The notes under the pieces: model-generated
What the model was told of the DNA's origin: nothing
Database searches by the model: none
The model's input: the letters and a program-made list of their open reading frames with translations, nothing else
Assembly: GCF_041206865.1 (NCBI RefSeq)
Contig: NZ_JBGEDP010000001.1
Span: forward strand, 1,054,001-1,118,000
From: Mycobacterium sp. HUMS_12744610
GTDB taxonomy: Bacteria > Actinomycetota > Actinomycetes > Mycobacteriales > Mycobacteriaceae
DNA: 64,000 nucleotides
Direction: 5' to 3'
Made by a program: the position numbers and the translations under genes
Shown: positions 1 through 7,519 of the stretch, piece by piece
How positions within the stretch are numbered: the first letter of the stretch is position 1
How the letters are laid out: every line of letters starts with the position of its first letter

Positions 1-322
1 CGCCGGGTCCGGCGTGCTCGGCGTTGAACACCGCGTCGACCACCAGCCGGCTCACGTGGTCGTTCTCGAGGCTGTAGAAGATCGTGGTGCCCGCCCGGCG
101 GGTGCGCACCAGCCGGGCCATCCGCAGCTTGGCCAGGTGCTGGGATACCGACGGCGCGGGCTTGCCCACCCGGTCGGCCAGGTCGGTGACCGACAACTCC
201 TCGTCGATCAACGACCACAACAGTCGAATCCGCGTGGCGTCGGCCAACATCCGGAACACCTCGACGATCAGGCCGACCTGATCCTCGTCCAGCGGCGACC
301 GCGAGTTAGTACCTGCATTCAT
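1..322 (-). CDS. kmtR: KmtR-type ArsR/SmtB metal-sensing repressor (3' end beyond window)
   Basis: Reads from an ATG at 322 leftwards off the window, so only about 107 residues are present. It is a winged-helix ArsR/SmtB repressor. The recognition-helix segment PAPSVSQHLAKLRMARLV and the tail NAEHAGPG match what I recall of M. tuberculosis KmtR (Rv0827c), a nickel/cobalt sensor that represses a cation-efflux gene. The KmtR metal ligands His88, Glu101 and His102 have counterparts here at His89, Glu102 and His103. The two later histidines would lie outside the window. The gene precedes a second ArsR regulator and a metal ATPase, which suggests a local metal-efflux locus. Assignment is by recalled similarity only. 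Confidence 0.85.
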   Translation of the reverse strand, partial: MNAGTNSRSPLDEDQVGLIVEVFRMLADATRIRLLWSLIDEELSVTDLADRVGKPAPSVSQHLAKLRMARLVRTRRAGTTIFYSLENDHVSRLVVDAVFNAEHAGPG

Positions 323-387
323 GCGTAGATACTAGGCCAGACGGCAACGATTGTCGCCAGCGCTTTTCGGGCGCGGCAACGAAAAAC

Positions 388-756
388 TCAGTCCCGTGGG
401 GCAGGGACCTCACGGGGCGTGGCGGCGTCGCCGATCGTGTCGGCGCCGAACAGCGCCTGGCTGAGCACGCGCAACACGTCCTGATCCGCCGGGGAGTAGT
501 ACACGAACGTTCCCTCGCGGCGGTTTTTCACCAGGCCGGCAAGACGCAGCTTCGCCAGATGCTGGCTGACCACCGCCGGCGCCACCTGCGCCAACTCTGC
601 CAGACACGCCACCGACGTCTCACCCTGCGACAGCGCCCACAGCACTTTGATCCGGGTCGGGTCGCTCAGCATCCGGAACGCCTCGGCGGCGCGACCCACC
701 TGATCCTCGGTCGGCATGGTGAACCCGGAGATCGACGTGTGCACAGCATGCAGCAT
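388..756 (-). CDS. ArsR-family regulator divergent from metal ATPase
   Basis: A 122-residue winged-helix repressor when started at ATG 756. The frame stays open upstream to 894, but that longer start would overlap the divergent ATPase gene and adds unrelated sequence. The ArsR core runs from about residue 19 to 105, with recognition helix APAVVSQHLAKLRLAGLV. The usual alpha-5 histidines are missing (segment ADQDVLRVLSQALFGAD). Possible ligands are His3 and His6 at the N terminus and Cys51. It is transcribed away from the P1B-4 ATPase, with a 12-bp perfect palindrome between them, so I infer that it represses that pump and itself. Which metal it senses cannot be told from the sequence. Confidence 0.85.
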   Translation of the reverse strand: MLHAVHTSISGFTMPTEDQVGRAAEAFRMLSDPTRIKVLWALSQGETSVACLAELAQVAPAVVSQHLAKLRLAGLVKNRREGTFVYYSPADQDVLRVLSQALFGADTIGDAATPREVPAPRD

Positions 757-798
757 ACCGCTGACCTCGGTGATCGGTCGCCTGGCTGTACTTGCATT

Positions 799-810
799 TG
801 CGTATACGCA
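799..810. promoter_or_regulatory. Perfect 12-bp palindrome, likely ArsR operator
   Basis: TGCGTATACGCA is its own reverse complement. It sits between the divergent ArsR gene (start 756) and the ATPase gene (start 835). A looser TGCAT/ATGCA pair brackets it at 793-797 and 816-820 but is not concentric. Position and symmetry suit an ArsR-family operator; binding is inferred. Confidence 0.55.
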
Positions 811-834
811 CGACCATGCAGATATGGTAGTCGG

Positions 835-2808
835 GTGACTTCGGGCATGCCCACCTCCATCCCTTCGCGTCTGGACCGCGACGAGCGGGCCCACTCGTGG
901 CGATCGCCGCGGTCCAGCGCATGGTCGCTACCCGAGGTGCGCTGGGCGCTCATCGCGACCGGGTTGTTCGGAATCGGCCTGCTGGCACAACTGGTCGGGG
1001 GGCCGACCTGGCTGTACTGGGCGCTCTACCTCGCCTGCTACGTCACCGGGGGATGGGAGCCGGGGCTTGCCGGCCTGCAAGCGTTGCGGGACAAGACCCT
1101 TGACGTCGACTTGCTGATGGTCGCCGCCGCCATCGGCGCCGCGGCGATCGGCCAGGTTTTCGACGGCGCGCTGCTCATCGTCATCTTCGCCACCTCCGGC
1201 GCGCTGGAGGCCGTGGCGACCAAGCGCACCGAGGACTCGGTGCGCGGACTGCTCGACCTGGCACCCGAAACCGCCACCCGCATTACCGCAACCGGCGCCG
1301 AGGAGGTGGTCGACACCGCGACCCTGGACGTCGGCGACGTGCTCCTGATCCGCCCCGGGGAACGCGTCGGCGGCGACGGTGTGGTGGTCGACGGCGCCAG
1401 CGAGGTCGATCAAGCCACCATCACCGGCGAGTCCCTGCCCGTCGACAAGACCGGTGGCGACGAGGTGTTCGCCGGCACGCTCAACGGCACCGGCACCCTG
1501 CGGGTGCGGGTCACATGCCCGGCCGCCGACACCGTCATCGCGCGGATCGTGGCGATGGTCGCCGAGGCCAGCGCCAGCAAGGCCCGCATGCAGTTGTTCA
1601 TCGAGAAGGTCGAACAGCGCTACTCGGTGGGCATGGTGGGCGCGACCATCGCGTTGTTCGCGATCCCGCTGTGGTTCGGCGCCGAGCTGCAGTCGTCGTT
1701 GCTTCGCGCGATGACCTTCATGATCGTGGCCTCCCCCTGCGCCCTGGTCCTTTCCACCATGCCGCCGCTGTTGGCGGCGATCGCCAACGCCGGGCGTCAT
1801 GGTGTTCTCGTCAAATCGGCCGTCGTGCTGGAAAAGCTCGCCACCGTCACCCGGGTCGCGCTGGACAAGACCGGCACACTGACCGAAGGAGCGCCGCAGC
1901 TCACCCACGTTCGGGTGCTGTCCGGGCCGGGCTTGAGTGAGCATGCGCTACTGGCGCTGGCCGCGGCCGCCGAGCACCCGTCGGAACACCCGCTGGCCCG
2001 GGCGATCGTCACGGCCGCGCGGGACGCGCATCTGCCGCTGGCACCCGCAACCGACTTCGCCTCGACACCCGGACGCGGGATTCGCGCCCGCGTCGGGGCC
2101 GACACCGTCGAGGTCGGCAGTCCCACCCTCCTCGACGAACGCGACGACGCCGCCCGGGCCGCCGTCACCGATCTCGAACACGCGGGCCAGACGGCGGTCG
2201 TCGTGCGCGTCAACGGCGATGTCGCCGGGCTGCTCGGGCTCGCCGACCGACCCCGCGGCGAGGCCGCCCCCGCCGCGGCCCGCGTCGCCGCGCTCACCGG
2301 CACCGAGCCCGTGCTGCTGACCGGGGACAACCCCCGCGCCGCCGCCCGCCTCGCGGCCGATCTGGGTATCTCTCAGGTCCGGGCTGGGCTGCTTCCCGAA
2401 GACAAGGTCACCGCGGTCCGGGACCTGGAAGCCGGCGGCGCCAAGGTGATGCTCGTCGGCGACGGGGTCAACGACGCCCCGGCCATGGCCGCCGCCCATG
2501 TCGGCGTCGCGATGGGACGTTCCGGCTCCGACCTCACGCTGGAAACCGCCGACGCCGTCATCACCCGCGACGACCTTGCCACCGTTCCCGCCGTGATCGC
2601 CCTCGCGCGCCGCGCCCGCCGGGTGGTCGCCGCCAACCTCGTCATCGCCGCGACGTTCATCGCCGTGCTCGTCACCTGGGACCTCGTGGGCCACCTGCCG
2701 CTGCCGCTGGGCGTGGCCGGCCACGAGGGCTCCACCGTTCTGGTCGGCCTGAACGGTCTGCGATTGTTGCGCAACGGCGCCTGGCCCGGTTCCAGGGCCG
2801 GCGCATAG
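835..2808 (+). CDS. P1B-4-type metal-transporting P-type ATPase (CtpD/CtpJ-like)
   Basis: 657 residues from GTG 835; ATG 847 is an alternative. No clear Shine-Dalgarno is present, so a leaderless mRNA is possible. It is a polytopic inner-membrane pump. Motifs in order are TGES near residue 196 (actuator), SPC near 299 in place of CPC, DKTGT near 343 (phosphorylated Asp), GDGVNDAP near 541, and HEGST near 630. SPC plus a C-terminal HEGS/GT is the signature of the P1B-4 group, which in mycobacteria includes CtpD and CtpJ (Co, Fe or Ni efflux). There is no N-terminal metal-binding domain, as is usual for the group. It diverges from an ArsR repressor over a palindrome, so metal-induced expression is likely. 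I cannot choose between the CtpD and CtpJ names. Confidence 0.92.
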   Translation: MTSGMPTSIPSRLDRDERAHSWRSPRSSAWSLPEVRWALIATGLFGIGLLAQLVGGPTWLYWALYLACYVTGGWEPGLAGLQALRDKTLDVDLLMVAAAIGAAAIGQVFDGALLIVIFATSGALEAVATKRTEDSVRGLLDLAPETATRITATGAEEVVDTATLDVGDVLLIRPGERVGGDGVVVDGASEVDQATITGESLPVDKTGGDEVFAGTLNGTGTLRVRVTCPAADTVIARIVAMVAEASASKARMQLFIEKVEQRYSVGMVGATIALFAIPLWFGAELQSSLLRAMTFMIVASPCALVLSTMPPLLAAIANAGRHGVLVKSAVVLEKLATVTRVALDKTGTLTEGAPQLTHVRVLSGPGLSEHALLALAAAAEHPSEHPLARAIVTAARDAHLPLAPATDFASTPGRGIRARVGADTVEVGSPTLLDERDDAARAAVTDLEHAGQTAVVVRVNGDVAGLLGLADRPRGEAAPAAARVAALTGTEPVLLTGDNPRAAARLAADLGISQVRAGLLPEDKVTAVRDLEAGGAKVMLVGDGVNDAPAMAAAHVGVAMGRSGSDLTLETADAVITRDDLATVPAVIALARRARRVVAANLVIAATFIAVLVTWDLVGHLPLPLGVAGHEGSTVLVGLNGLRLLRNGAWPGSRAGA

Positions 2809-3035
2809 GGGTTGGGCCCGCGAATGGCCTCCGGGGGAAGGACAGCCAGGACAGACTCACCCGCGGGGCAGCTGTTAATGTCCGGATAGACCCGAAGTTC
2901 CCGCCTGGCGAGTAACGGGATCAACGACGCCGCCCGATCGGTGTCGTAGTGAGTGTCCGAGCAGGGGAGGGAAACGTTGAGCTGGCGCCTGAGCGTTTCG
3001 GCTGGGCCCGTGGCCGGCGAGGCGGTGTAGCTGCC

Positions 3036-4340
3036 GTGTCCGTGCAGGTCAACAAGCCTCATAAGCCGCCCTACAGGTTGACCGCCGTGGCCATGGTGGT
3101 CGTGGCCGTGGTGGCCGCCGCGTTGGTGTACGGGCAGTTCCGGGGTGATTTCACGCCGAAGACGAAGTTGACGATGCTGGCCTCGCGGGCGGGGCTCGTG
3201 ATGGATCCGGGGTCGAAGGTCACCTACAACGGGGTGCAGATCGGGCTGGTGGCCGACATCGCCGAGACGCAGCGCGACGGCAAACCGGCGGCGAAGTTCA
3301 CCTTGGACGTCTATCCGCGGTATCTGCATCTGATCCCGGCCAACGTGACCGCCAACATCGAGGCGACCACGGTGTTCGGCGGCAAGTACGTGTCGTTGAC
3401 GACGCCGAAAAACCCTTCGCCGCAACGGATCACGCCGTCGACGGTGATCGACGCGCGCGGTGTGACGACCGAGATCAACACGTTGTTCCAGACGATCACC
3501 TCGCTGGCCGAGCGGGTGGATCCGGTGAAGGTGAACCTGACGCTGAGTGCGGCCGCGCAGGCGCTCTCGGGGCTGGGCGAGAAGTTCGGGCAGTCGATCG
3601 TCAACGCCAACGCGGTGCTCGACGACGTCAACCCACAGATGCCGCAGATCCGTTCCGATGTGCGCCAGTTGGCGAACCTGGGGGACACCTACGCCAACGC
3701 CTCGCCGGATCTGTTCGATTTCCTGAGCAACGCGGTGGTCACCTCGCGCACGCTCAACGCCCAGCAGAAGGATCTGGATCAGGCGTTGCTGTCGGCGGCG
3801 GGGCTGGGCAACACCGGCGCGGAGTTGTTCGACAAGGGTGGGCCGTATCTGGCGCGCGGGGCCAAAGACCTGGTGCCCACCGCCCAACTGCTGGACACCT
3901 ACAGCCCGGCCATCTACTGCACCCTGAAGAACTATCACGACATCGTGCCGGCCACCGGGGCGTCCGAGGGCGGTTTCAACGGCTACTCCCTGAACATGAA
4001 CACCGAGGCGCTGTCGGGCCTGGGCCTGGTGGCCAACCCGCTGTCCCTGGCCACCACGGCCGTGCTGACGATGGGGCTGGGCGGCATCGCCGGCGTGGTC
4101 GGCGGCGCCCCCAACCCCTACATGTACCCGGAGAACCTGCCGCGGGTGAACGCCCGCGGCGGCCCGGGCGGCGCGCCGGGCTGCTGGCAGAAGATCACGC
4201 GTGACCTGTGGCCGGCGCCCGAGCTGGTCATGGACACCGGCAACAGCATCGCGCCCTACAACCACCTCGACACCGGTTCCCCGTACGCGATCGAGTACGT
4301 CTGGGGCCGTCAGGTCGGCGACAACACGATCAACCCCTGA
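3036..4340 (+). CDS. Solitary MceA-family protein
   Basis: About 434 residues from GTG 3036 (GTG 3042 is equally possible); the frame is open to 2949 but that part lacks Mce similarity. One N-terminal membrane anchor (about residues 15-33) is followed by the MlaD/Mce domain, including LVMDPGSKVTYNGV and the TVFGGKYVSLTTPKNP segment. The C-terminal part ends GRQVGDNTINP, as in Mce1A-type proteins. MceA is normally the third gene of a yrbEAB-mceABCDEF lipid-import operon. Here no yrbE or other mce gene lies on either side, so it is an orphan paralogue. It may act as a spare subunit for an Mce transporter encoded elsewhere, or be a relic. The reading frame is intact. Confidence 0.9.
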   Translation: MSVQVNKPHKPPYRLTAVAMVVVAVVAAALVYGQFRGDFTPKTKLTMLASRAGLVMDPGSKVTYNGVQIGLVADIAETQRDGKPAAKFTLDVYPRYLHLIPANVTANIEATTVFGGKYVSLTTPKNPSPQRITPSTVIDARGVTTEINTLFQTITSLAERVDPVKVNLTLSAAAQALSGLGEKFGQSIVNANAVLDDVNPQMPQIRSDVRQLANLGDTYANASPDLFDFLSNAVVTSRTLNAQQKDLDQALLSAAGLGNTGAELFDKGGPYLARGAKDLVPTAQLLDTYSPAIYCTLKNYHDIVPATGASEGGFNGYSLNMNTEALSGLGLVANPLSLATTAVLTMGLGGIAGVVGGAPNPYMYPENLPRVNARGGPGGAPGCWQKITRDLWPAPELVMDTGNSIAPYNHLDTGSPYAIEYVWGRQVGDNTINP

Positions 4341-4352
4341 GTGCGCCCGGCG

Positions 4353-4964
4353 CTAATGGCGGCAGACGCTTTCGTGCGCCTTGGTCAGCCAGTAGACGGC
4401 GCGCTCGATTGCGGGCACGATGTCGCTGATCGCGATGGCGCCCGCGGCGAACTGGCCTAGCGTCCCGTAGACGACGCCGGTCAGGATGCGGCCCAGGTCC
4501 TCGGCGAAGCGGTCGTCGCAGTTGCGCAACACGGTTGTTGCTGCGGGTACGACGACGTCGAAGCCGTGCTGGGTGAGTTCCGCACCGCCCGGGCCGGTTT
4601 GGGCGCGAACGTACGCATGCAGCATCCGTGGATGCTGCTCCCAGGGTTCGAAGATCGCCCGGAAGATCCACATGAGCCCGTCGTACAGCGATTCCTCGGA
4701 CAGCGAGCTGCGCGAGGTGACGGCGGCGTAGCGATGGGTGTCCATCCACCAGCGCAGCGCAGCGACGATGAGCTCGTCCCGGGTGCGATAGCGCTTGTAG
4801 ATCGTGGTGAGCGACACGCGGGCCCGGCGGGCCACCTCACGCAGCTGGACGGCGTCATAACCCTGCGAGTCGATCAGCTCGACGACGATGTCGATCACGG
4901 GATCGGGCGCCGGGGCCGCCGCCGATTCGTCGCCGCAGTATTGGGATGCCGCTTTACCGACCAC
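4353..4964 (-). CDS. TetR-family repressor of the adjacent SDR/ALDH operon
   Basis: 203 residues from GTG 4964. The N-terminal TetR helix-turn-helix covers about residues 22-68 (QLREVARRARVSLTTIYKRY). The C-terminal half is the usual variable all-helical ligand domain. It is divergent from the SDR-SDR-CMD-ALDH operon beginning at 5060. Two related operator-like sites lie directly in front of its start codon, so self-repression and control of that operon are likely. The ligand is unknown; the neighbouring mycofactocin-type dehydrogenases hint at an alcohol, ketone or acyl-CoA metabolite. It converges tail to tail with mceA, 12 bp apart. Confidence 0.88.
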   Translation of the reverse strand: MVGKAASQYCGDESAAAPAPDPVIDIVVELIDSQGYDAVQLREVARRARVSLTTIYKRYRTRDELIVAALRWWMDTHRYAAVTSRSSLSEESLYDGLMWIFRAIFEPWEQHPRMLHAYVRAQTGPGGAELTQHGFDVVVPAATTVLRNCDDRFAEDLGRILTGVVYGTLGQFAAGAIAISDIVPAIERAVYWLTKAHESVCRH

Positions 4965-4965
4965 G

Positions 4966-5006
4966 ATAACAATGTTACTGTCCGCTGCAGAGTAACGCAG
5001 TTACTC
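4966..5006. promoter_or_regulatory. Two related TetR operator candidates
   Basis: Site 1, at 4990-5006, is the perfect inverted repeat GAGTAAC-GCA-GTTACTC. Site 2, at 4966-4979, read on the minus strand is AGTAAC-ATT-GTTAT. Both fit AGTAAC-N3-GTTA(C/T). They lie between the divergent TetR gene (start 4964) and the SDR operon (start 5060). The repeated architecture supports one protein binding both. Confidence 0.65.
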
Positions 5007-5059
5007 ACCGTCGAAGCGGTGGGCGAAGAGCGGGTCGTCGTAGCGAAGCGAGGGGCGTT

Positions 5060-5890
5060 GTGGGTGATCTCGAGGGCAGGGTGGCGTTCATCACCGGGGT
5101 GGCGCGGGGGCAGGGTCGCAGCCACGCGGTGCGACTGGCGCGGGAGGGCGCCGACATCATCGGTATCGACATTTGCGCCGACATCCCGGCCAATCACTAT
5201 GCGATGGCCGGCCGCGATGAGCTGGACGAAGTGATCGGGCTCGTGGAGGCAGAAGGTGCGAAGATGTTCGGCACGGTCGCCGACGTGCGTGACTTCGACC
5301 AGGTCAAGGCCGCGGTGGACGCCGGCGTCGACCACTTCGGCCGACTCGACATCGTTTGCGCCAACGCTGGAATCGCGCCCGTGGCGTTTCGTGAGTTGAG
5401 CATCGTCGAGGAGCTGGCGCAGTGGAAGGCGGCAATCGGCGTCAACCTCGACGGCGCCTATCACACTGCCTGGGCTGCGATCCCGCATCTGCTTGCCGGG
5501 CAGCGCGGCGGGGCGATCGTGTTCACGAGCTCGACGGCCGGCCTGCGCGGCTTCGGCGGTCTGCAGGGCGGCGGGCTGGGGTACGCCGCGTCCAAACACG
5601 GGATAGTGGGGTTGATGCGTACTCTGGCAAACTCGTTGGCGCCAAGTAATATTCGTGTCAACACGGTACATCCCACGGCGGTGCGGACGATGATGGCAGT
5701 CAACCCGGCGATGACCGAATTCTTGGAGAGCTTTCCCGAAGGTGGTATGCATCTGCAGAACCCGATGCCGGTCGAACTGCTCGAGCCCGAGGACATCAGC
5801 GCGGCGATCGCCTACCTGGTTTCCGATGACGCCAGATATGTCACGGGCGTGACGTTCCCCGTGGACGCCGGCTTCTGCAACAAGCTATGA
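5060..5890 (+). CDS. Mycofactocin-coupled SDR oxidoreductase
   Basis: 276 residues from GTG 5060, with GAGG a few bases upstream. It is a classical SDR with a Rossmann nucleotide site TGVARGQGRSHA (about residues 12-23), NAG near 108 and YAASKHG carrying the Tyr-Lys pair. The ARGQGRSHA element and the extended loop after the second beta strand (ICADIPANHY) are typical of the mycofactocin-coupled SDR subfamily. Members of that subfamily hold a non-exchangeable NAD cofactor and pass electrons to the peptide cofactor mycofactocin when oxidising alcohols. It is first in an operon and overlaps the next SDR by 4 bp (ATGA). The substrate is unknown. Confidence 0.9.
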   Translation: MGDLEGRVAFITGVARGQGRSHAVRLAREGADIIGIDICADIPANHYAMAGRDELDEVIGLVEAEGAKMFGTVADVRDFDQVKAAVDAGVDHFGRLDIVCANAGIAPVAFRELSIVEELAQWKAAIGVNLDGAYHTAWAAIPHLLAGQRGGAIVFTSSTAGLRGFGGLQGGGLGYAASKHGIVGLMRTLANSLAPSNIRVNTVHPTAVRTMMAVNPAMTEFLESFPEGGMHLQNPMPVELLEPEDISAAIAYLVSDDARYVTGVTFPVDAGFCNKL

Positions 5891-6717
5891 CCGCCATGAC
5901 GCAGACTCGAGTACCGGGTCGGGTAGCCGGCAAGCGCGTGCTGGTCACCGGCGCGGCCCGCGGCATGGGCCGCAGCCACTCCGCGCGCCTGGCGGAGGAG
6001 GGCGCGGACTGTCTGCTGGTCGACATCTGCGATACCCCCGGAGGGCTGGAGTACGAGCTGGCCACCGAGGACGACCTGCGCCAGACCGCTGAACTCGTTG
6101 CCCAGCATGGCCGAACGGCCGTCGCGAAGGTCGCCGACGTGCGGGACGCCCAAGCGCTCAGGTCCGCCGTGGACGAGGGGGCTGCCGAACTCGGCGGCCT
6201 GGACGCCGCGGTGGCCAACGCCGGAGTGTTGACGGTCGGCACCTGGGACACCACCACGCCCGAGCAGTGGCGCCTGGTGGTGGACACCAATCTGATCGGC
6301 GCCTGGAACACGTGCGCGGCCGCGCTACCCCACCTGATCGCCGCCGGCGGTGGAAGTTTGGTCAACATCAGCTCGTCGGCCGGCATCAAGGGCACGCCGC
6401 TGCACACGCCGTACACGGCCGCCAAGCACGGTGTCGTCGGGATGAGCTTGGCCCTGGCCAACGAGCTCGCCGCACGGAGCATTCGCGTCAACACAGTGCA
6501 CCCCACCGGCGTGGCCACCGGAATGGCGCCGCCGTCGATGCATCAGCTCATTGCCGAACAGCGACCCGATCTGGCTCCGATATTCATGAACGCGCTACCG
6601 GTGTTGATGACCGAGGCGATCGACGTGAGCAATGCGGTTTTGTTCCTGGTTTCCGACGAGGCCCGCCACGTGACCGGGCTTCAGTTCACCGTCGATGCCG
6701 GCGTGACGATCAGGTAG
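5887..6717 (+). CDS. Mycofactocin-coupled SDR oxidoreductase (second copy)
   Basis: 276 residues; the ATGA overlap with the preceding SDR indicates translational coupling. Rossmann site TGAARGMGRSHSARLAEEGAD, NAG, a catalytic Ser in NISSSAG and YTAAKHG show a complete SDR active site. The ARGMGRSH form and the inserted loop (DTPGGLEYELAT) place it in the same mycofactocin-associated group as its neighbour. The two are clearly different proteins rather than a recent duplication, so they may catalyse successive or parallel oxidations in one pathway. Confidence 0.9.
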   Translation: MTAMTQTRVPGRVAGKRVLVTGAARGMGRSHSARLAEEGADCLLVDICDTPGGLEYELATEDDLRQTAELVAQHGRTAVAKVADVRDAQALRSAVDEGAAELGGLDAAVANAGVLTVGTWDTTTPEQWRLVVDTNLIGAWNTCAAALPHLIAAGGGSLVNISSSAGIKGTPLHTPYTAAKHGVVGMSLALANELAARSIRVNTVHPTGVATGMAPPSMHQLIAEQRPDLAPIFMNALPVLMTEAIDVSNAVLFLVSDEARHVTGLQFTVDAGVTIR

Positions 6718-6727
6718 CGGGGCGAAG

Positions 6728-7519
6728 ATGAGCAACCAGAGCCAACGGCGTGAGCGAGGCATTCGGGAGTTCGTCGAGGTGATGACGGTCGCCGCGCCGG
6801 AAGACATCAGTCCGGTTGTCGCCAATGGGCTGCTGGACTTCGTGTTCGCCGAGGTGTGGGCCCGACCGGGGCTTGGTCGACGCGACCGCCGCTTCGTCAC
6901 GCTGGCCTGCGTGGCCGGCGCGGACGCCACGCCGGCCCTCGAGCTGCATGTCTATGCCGCGCTGAACAGTGGCGACCTCACGATCACCGAAATGCGCGAG
7001 GCGGTGCTGCATTTCGCGGTGTACGCGGGATGGCCGAAAGCCTCCCAATTCAACATGGTCGTCGACGCGCAATGGGATCGCATTCTACGGGAGCGCGGCG
7101 AGCAAGCTCCGCCGGTAGTACCGTCGTTGCCGCCGGCCACCCCGGGCGATCCCGAGGAGCGGATGGCCTGTGGGGAAAGGGCCTTCCGTGAGATCAATTG
7201 CCTGCCGTTCGCGCCAACGCGGGACAACCCGTATTCGGGTGCGGGCATCCTCAACTTCGTTTTCGGTGAGATGTGGTTGCGTCCCGGGCTGGGTATGAAG
7301 GAACGGCGCCTGATCACGCTGGCGTGTGTGGGCTTCCAGGACGCCCAGTATCCGATCATGTCGCATGTCTATGCCGCTTTGAAGAGTGGCGACGTTTCCT
7401 TTGACGAGATGGACGAATTAGCGCTGCATTTCGCCGCATACTACGGATGGCCAAAAGGTTCCTACCTCAATCAGGTCATCGCCGAGCAGAAGCAGCGTGT
7501 TCTCGAGGAAGCCCGATGA
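6728..7519 (+). CDS. Tandem carboxymuconolactone decarboxylase-like protein
   Basis: 263 residues made of two similar halves. Each has the CMD/AhpD-like pattern RPGLG-x-(K/R)-(D/E)-RR-(F/L)-(V/I)-TLACV, then HVYAAL, then LHFA-x-Y-x-GWPK. The repeats centre at about residues 45-105 and 185-245. The CxxC pair of AhpD-type peroxidase partners is absent, so it resembles gamma-carboxymuconolactone decarboxylase-type members rather than antioxidant enzymes. It lies 10 bp after the second SDR and overlaps the aldehyde dehydrogenase start by 4 bp, so it belongs to this oxidation operon. The reaction cannot be specified. Confidence 0.82.
   Translation: MSNQSQRRERGIREFVEVMTVAAPEDISPVVANGLLDFVFAEVWARPGLGRRDRRFVTLACVAGADATPALELHVYAALNSGDLTITEMREAVLHFAVYAGWPKASQFNMVVDAQWDRILRERGEQAPPVVPSLPPATPGDPEERMACGERAFREINCLPFAPTRDNPYSGAGILNFVFGEMWLRPGLGMKERRLITLACVGFQDAQYPIMSHVYAALKSGDVSFDEMDELALHFAAYYGWPKGSYLNQVIAEQKQRVLEEAR

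Noticed and set aside
835..2808. Naming the ATPase ctpD or ctpJ
   Set aside because: Both paralogues share the SPC and HEGS motifs. The ArsR neighbour recalls ctpJ, but parts of the sequence recall ctpD, so no symbol is given.
2373..4265. Long minus-strand open frame (630 codons) across the ATPase end and mceA
   Set aside because: It is antisense to two genes with clear family motifs, has no recognisable domain, and is Arg/Gly/Gln-rich as expected of a GC-rich shadow frame.
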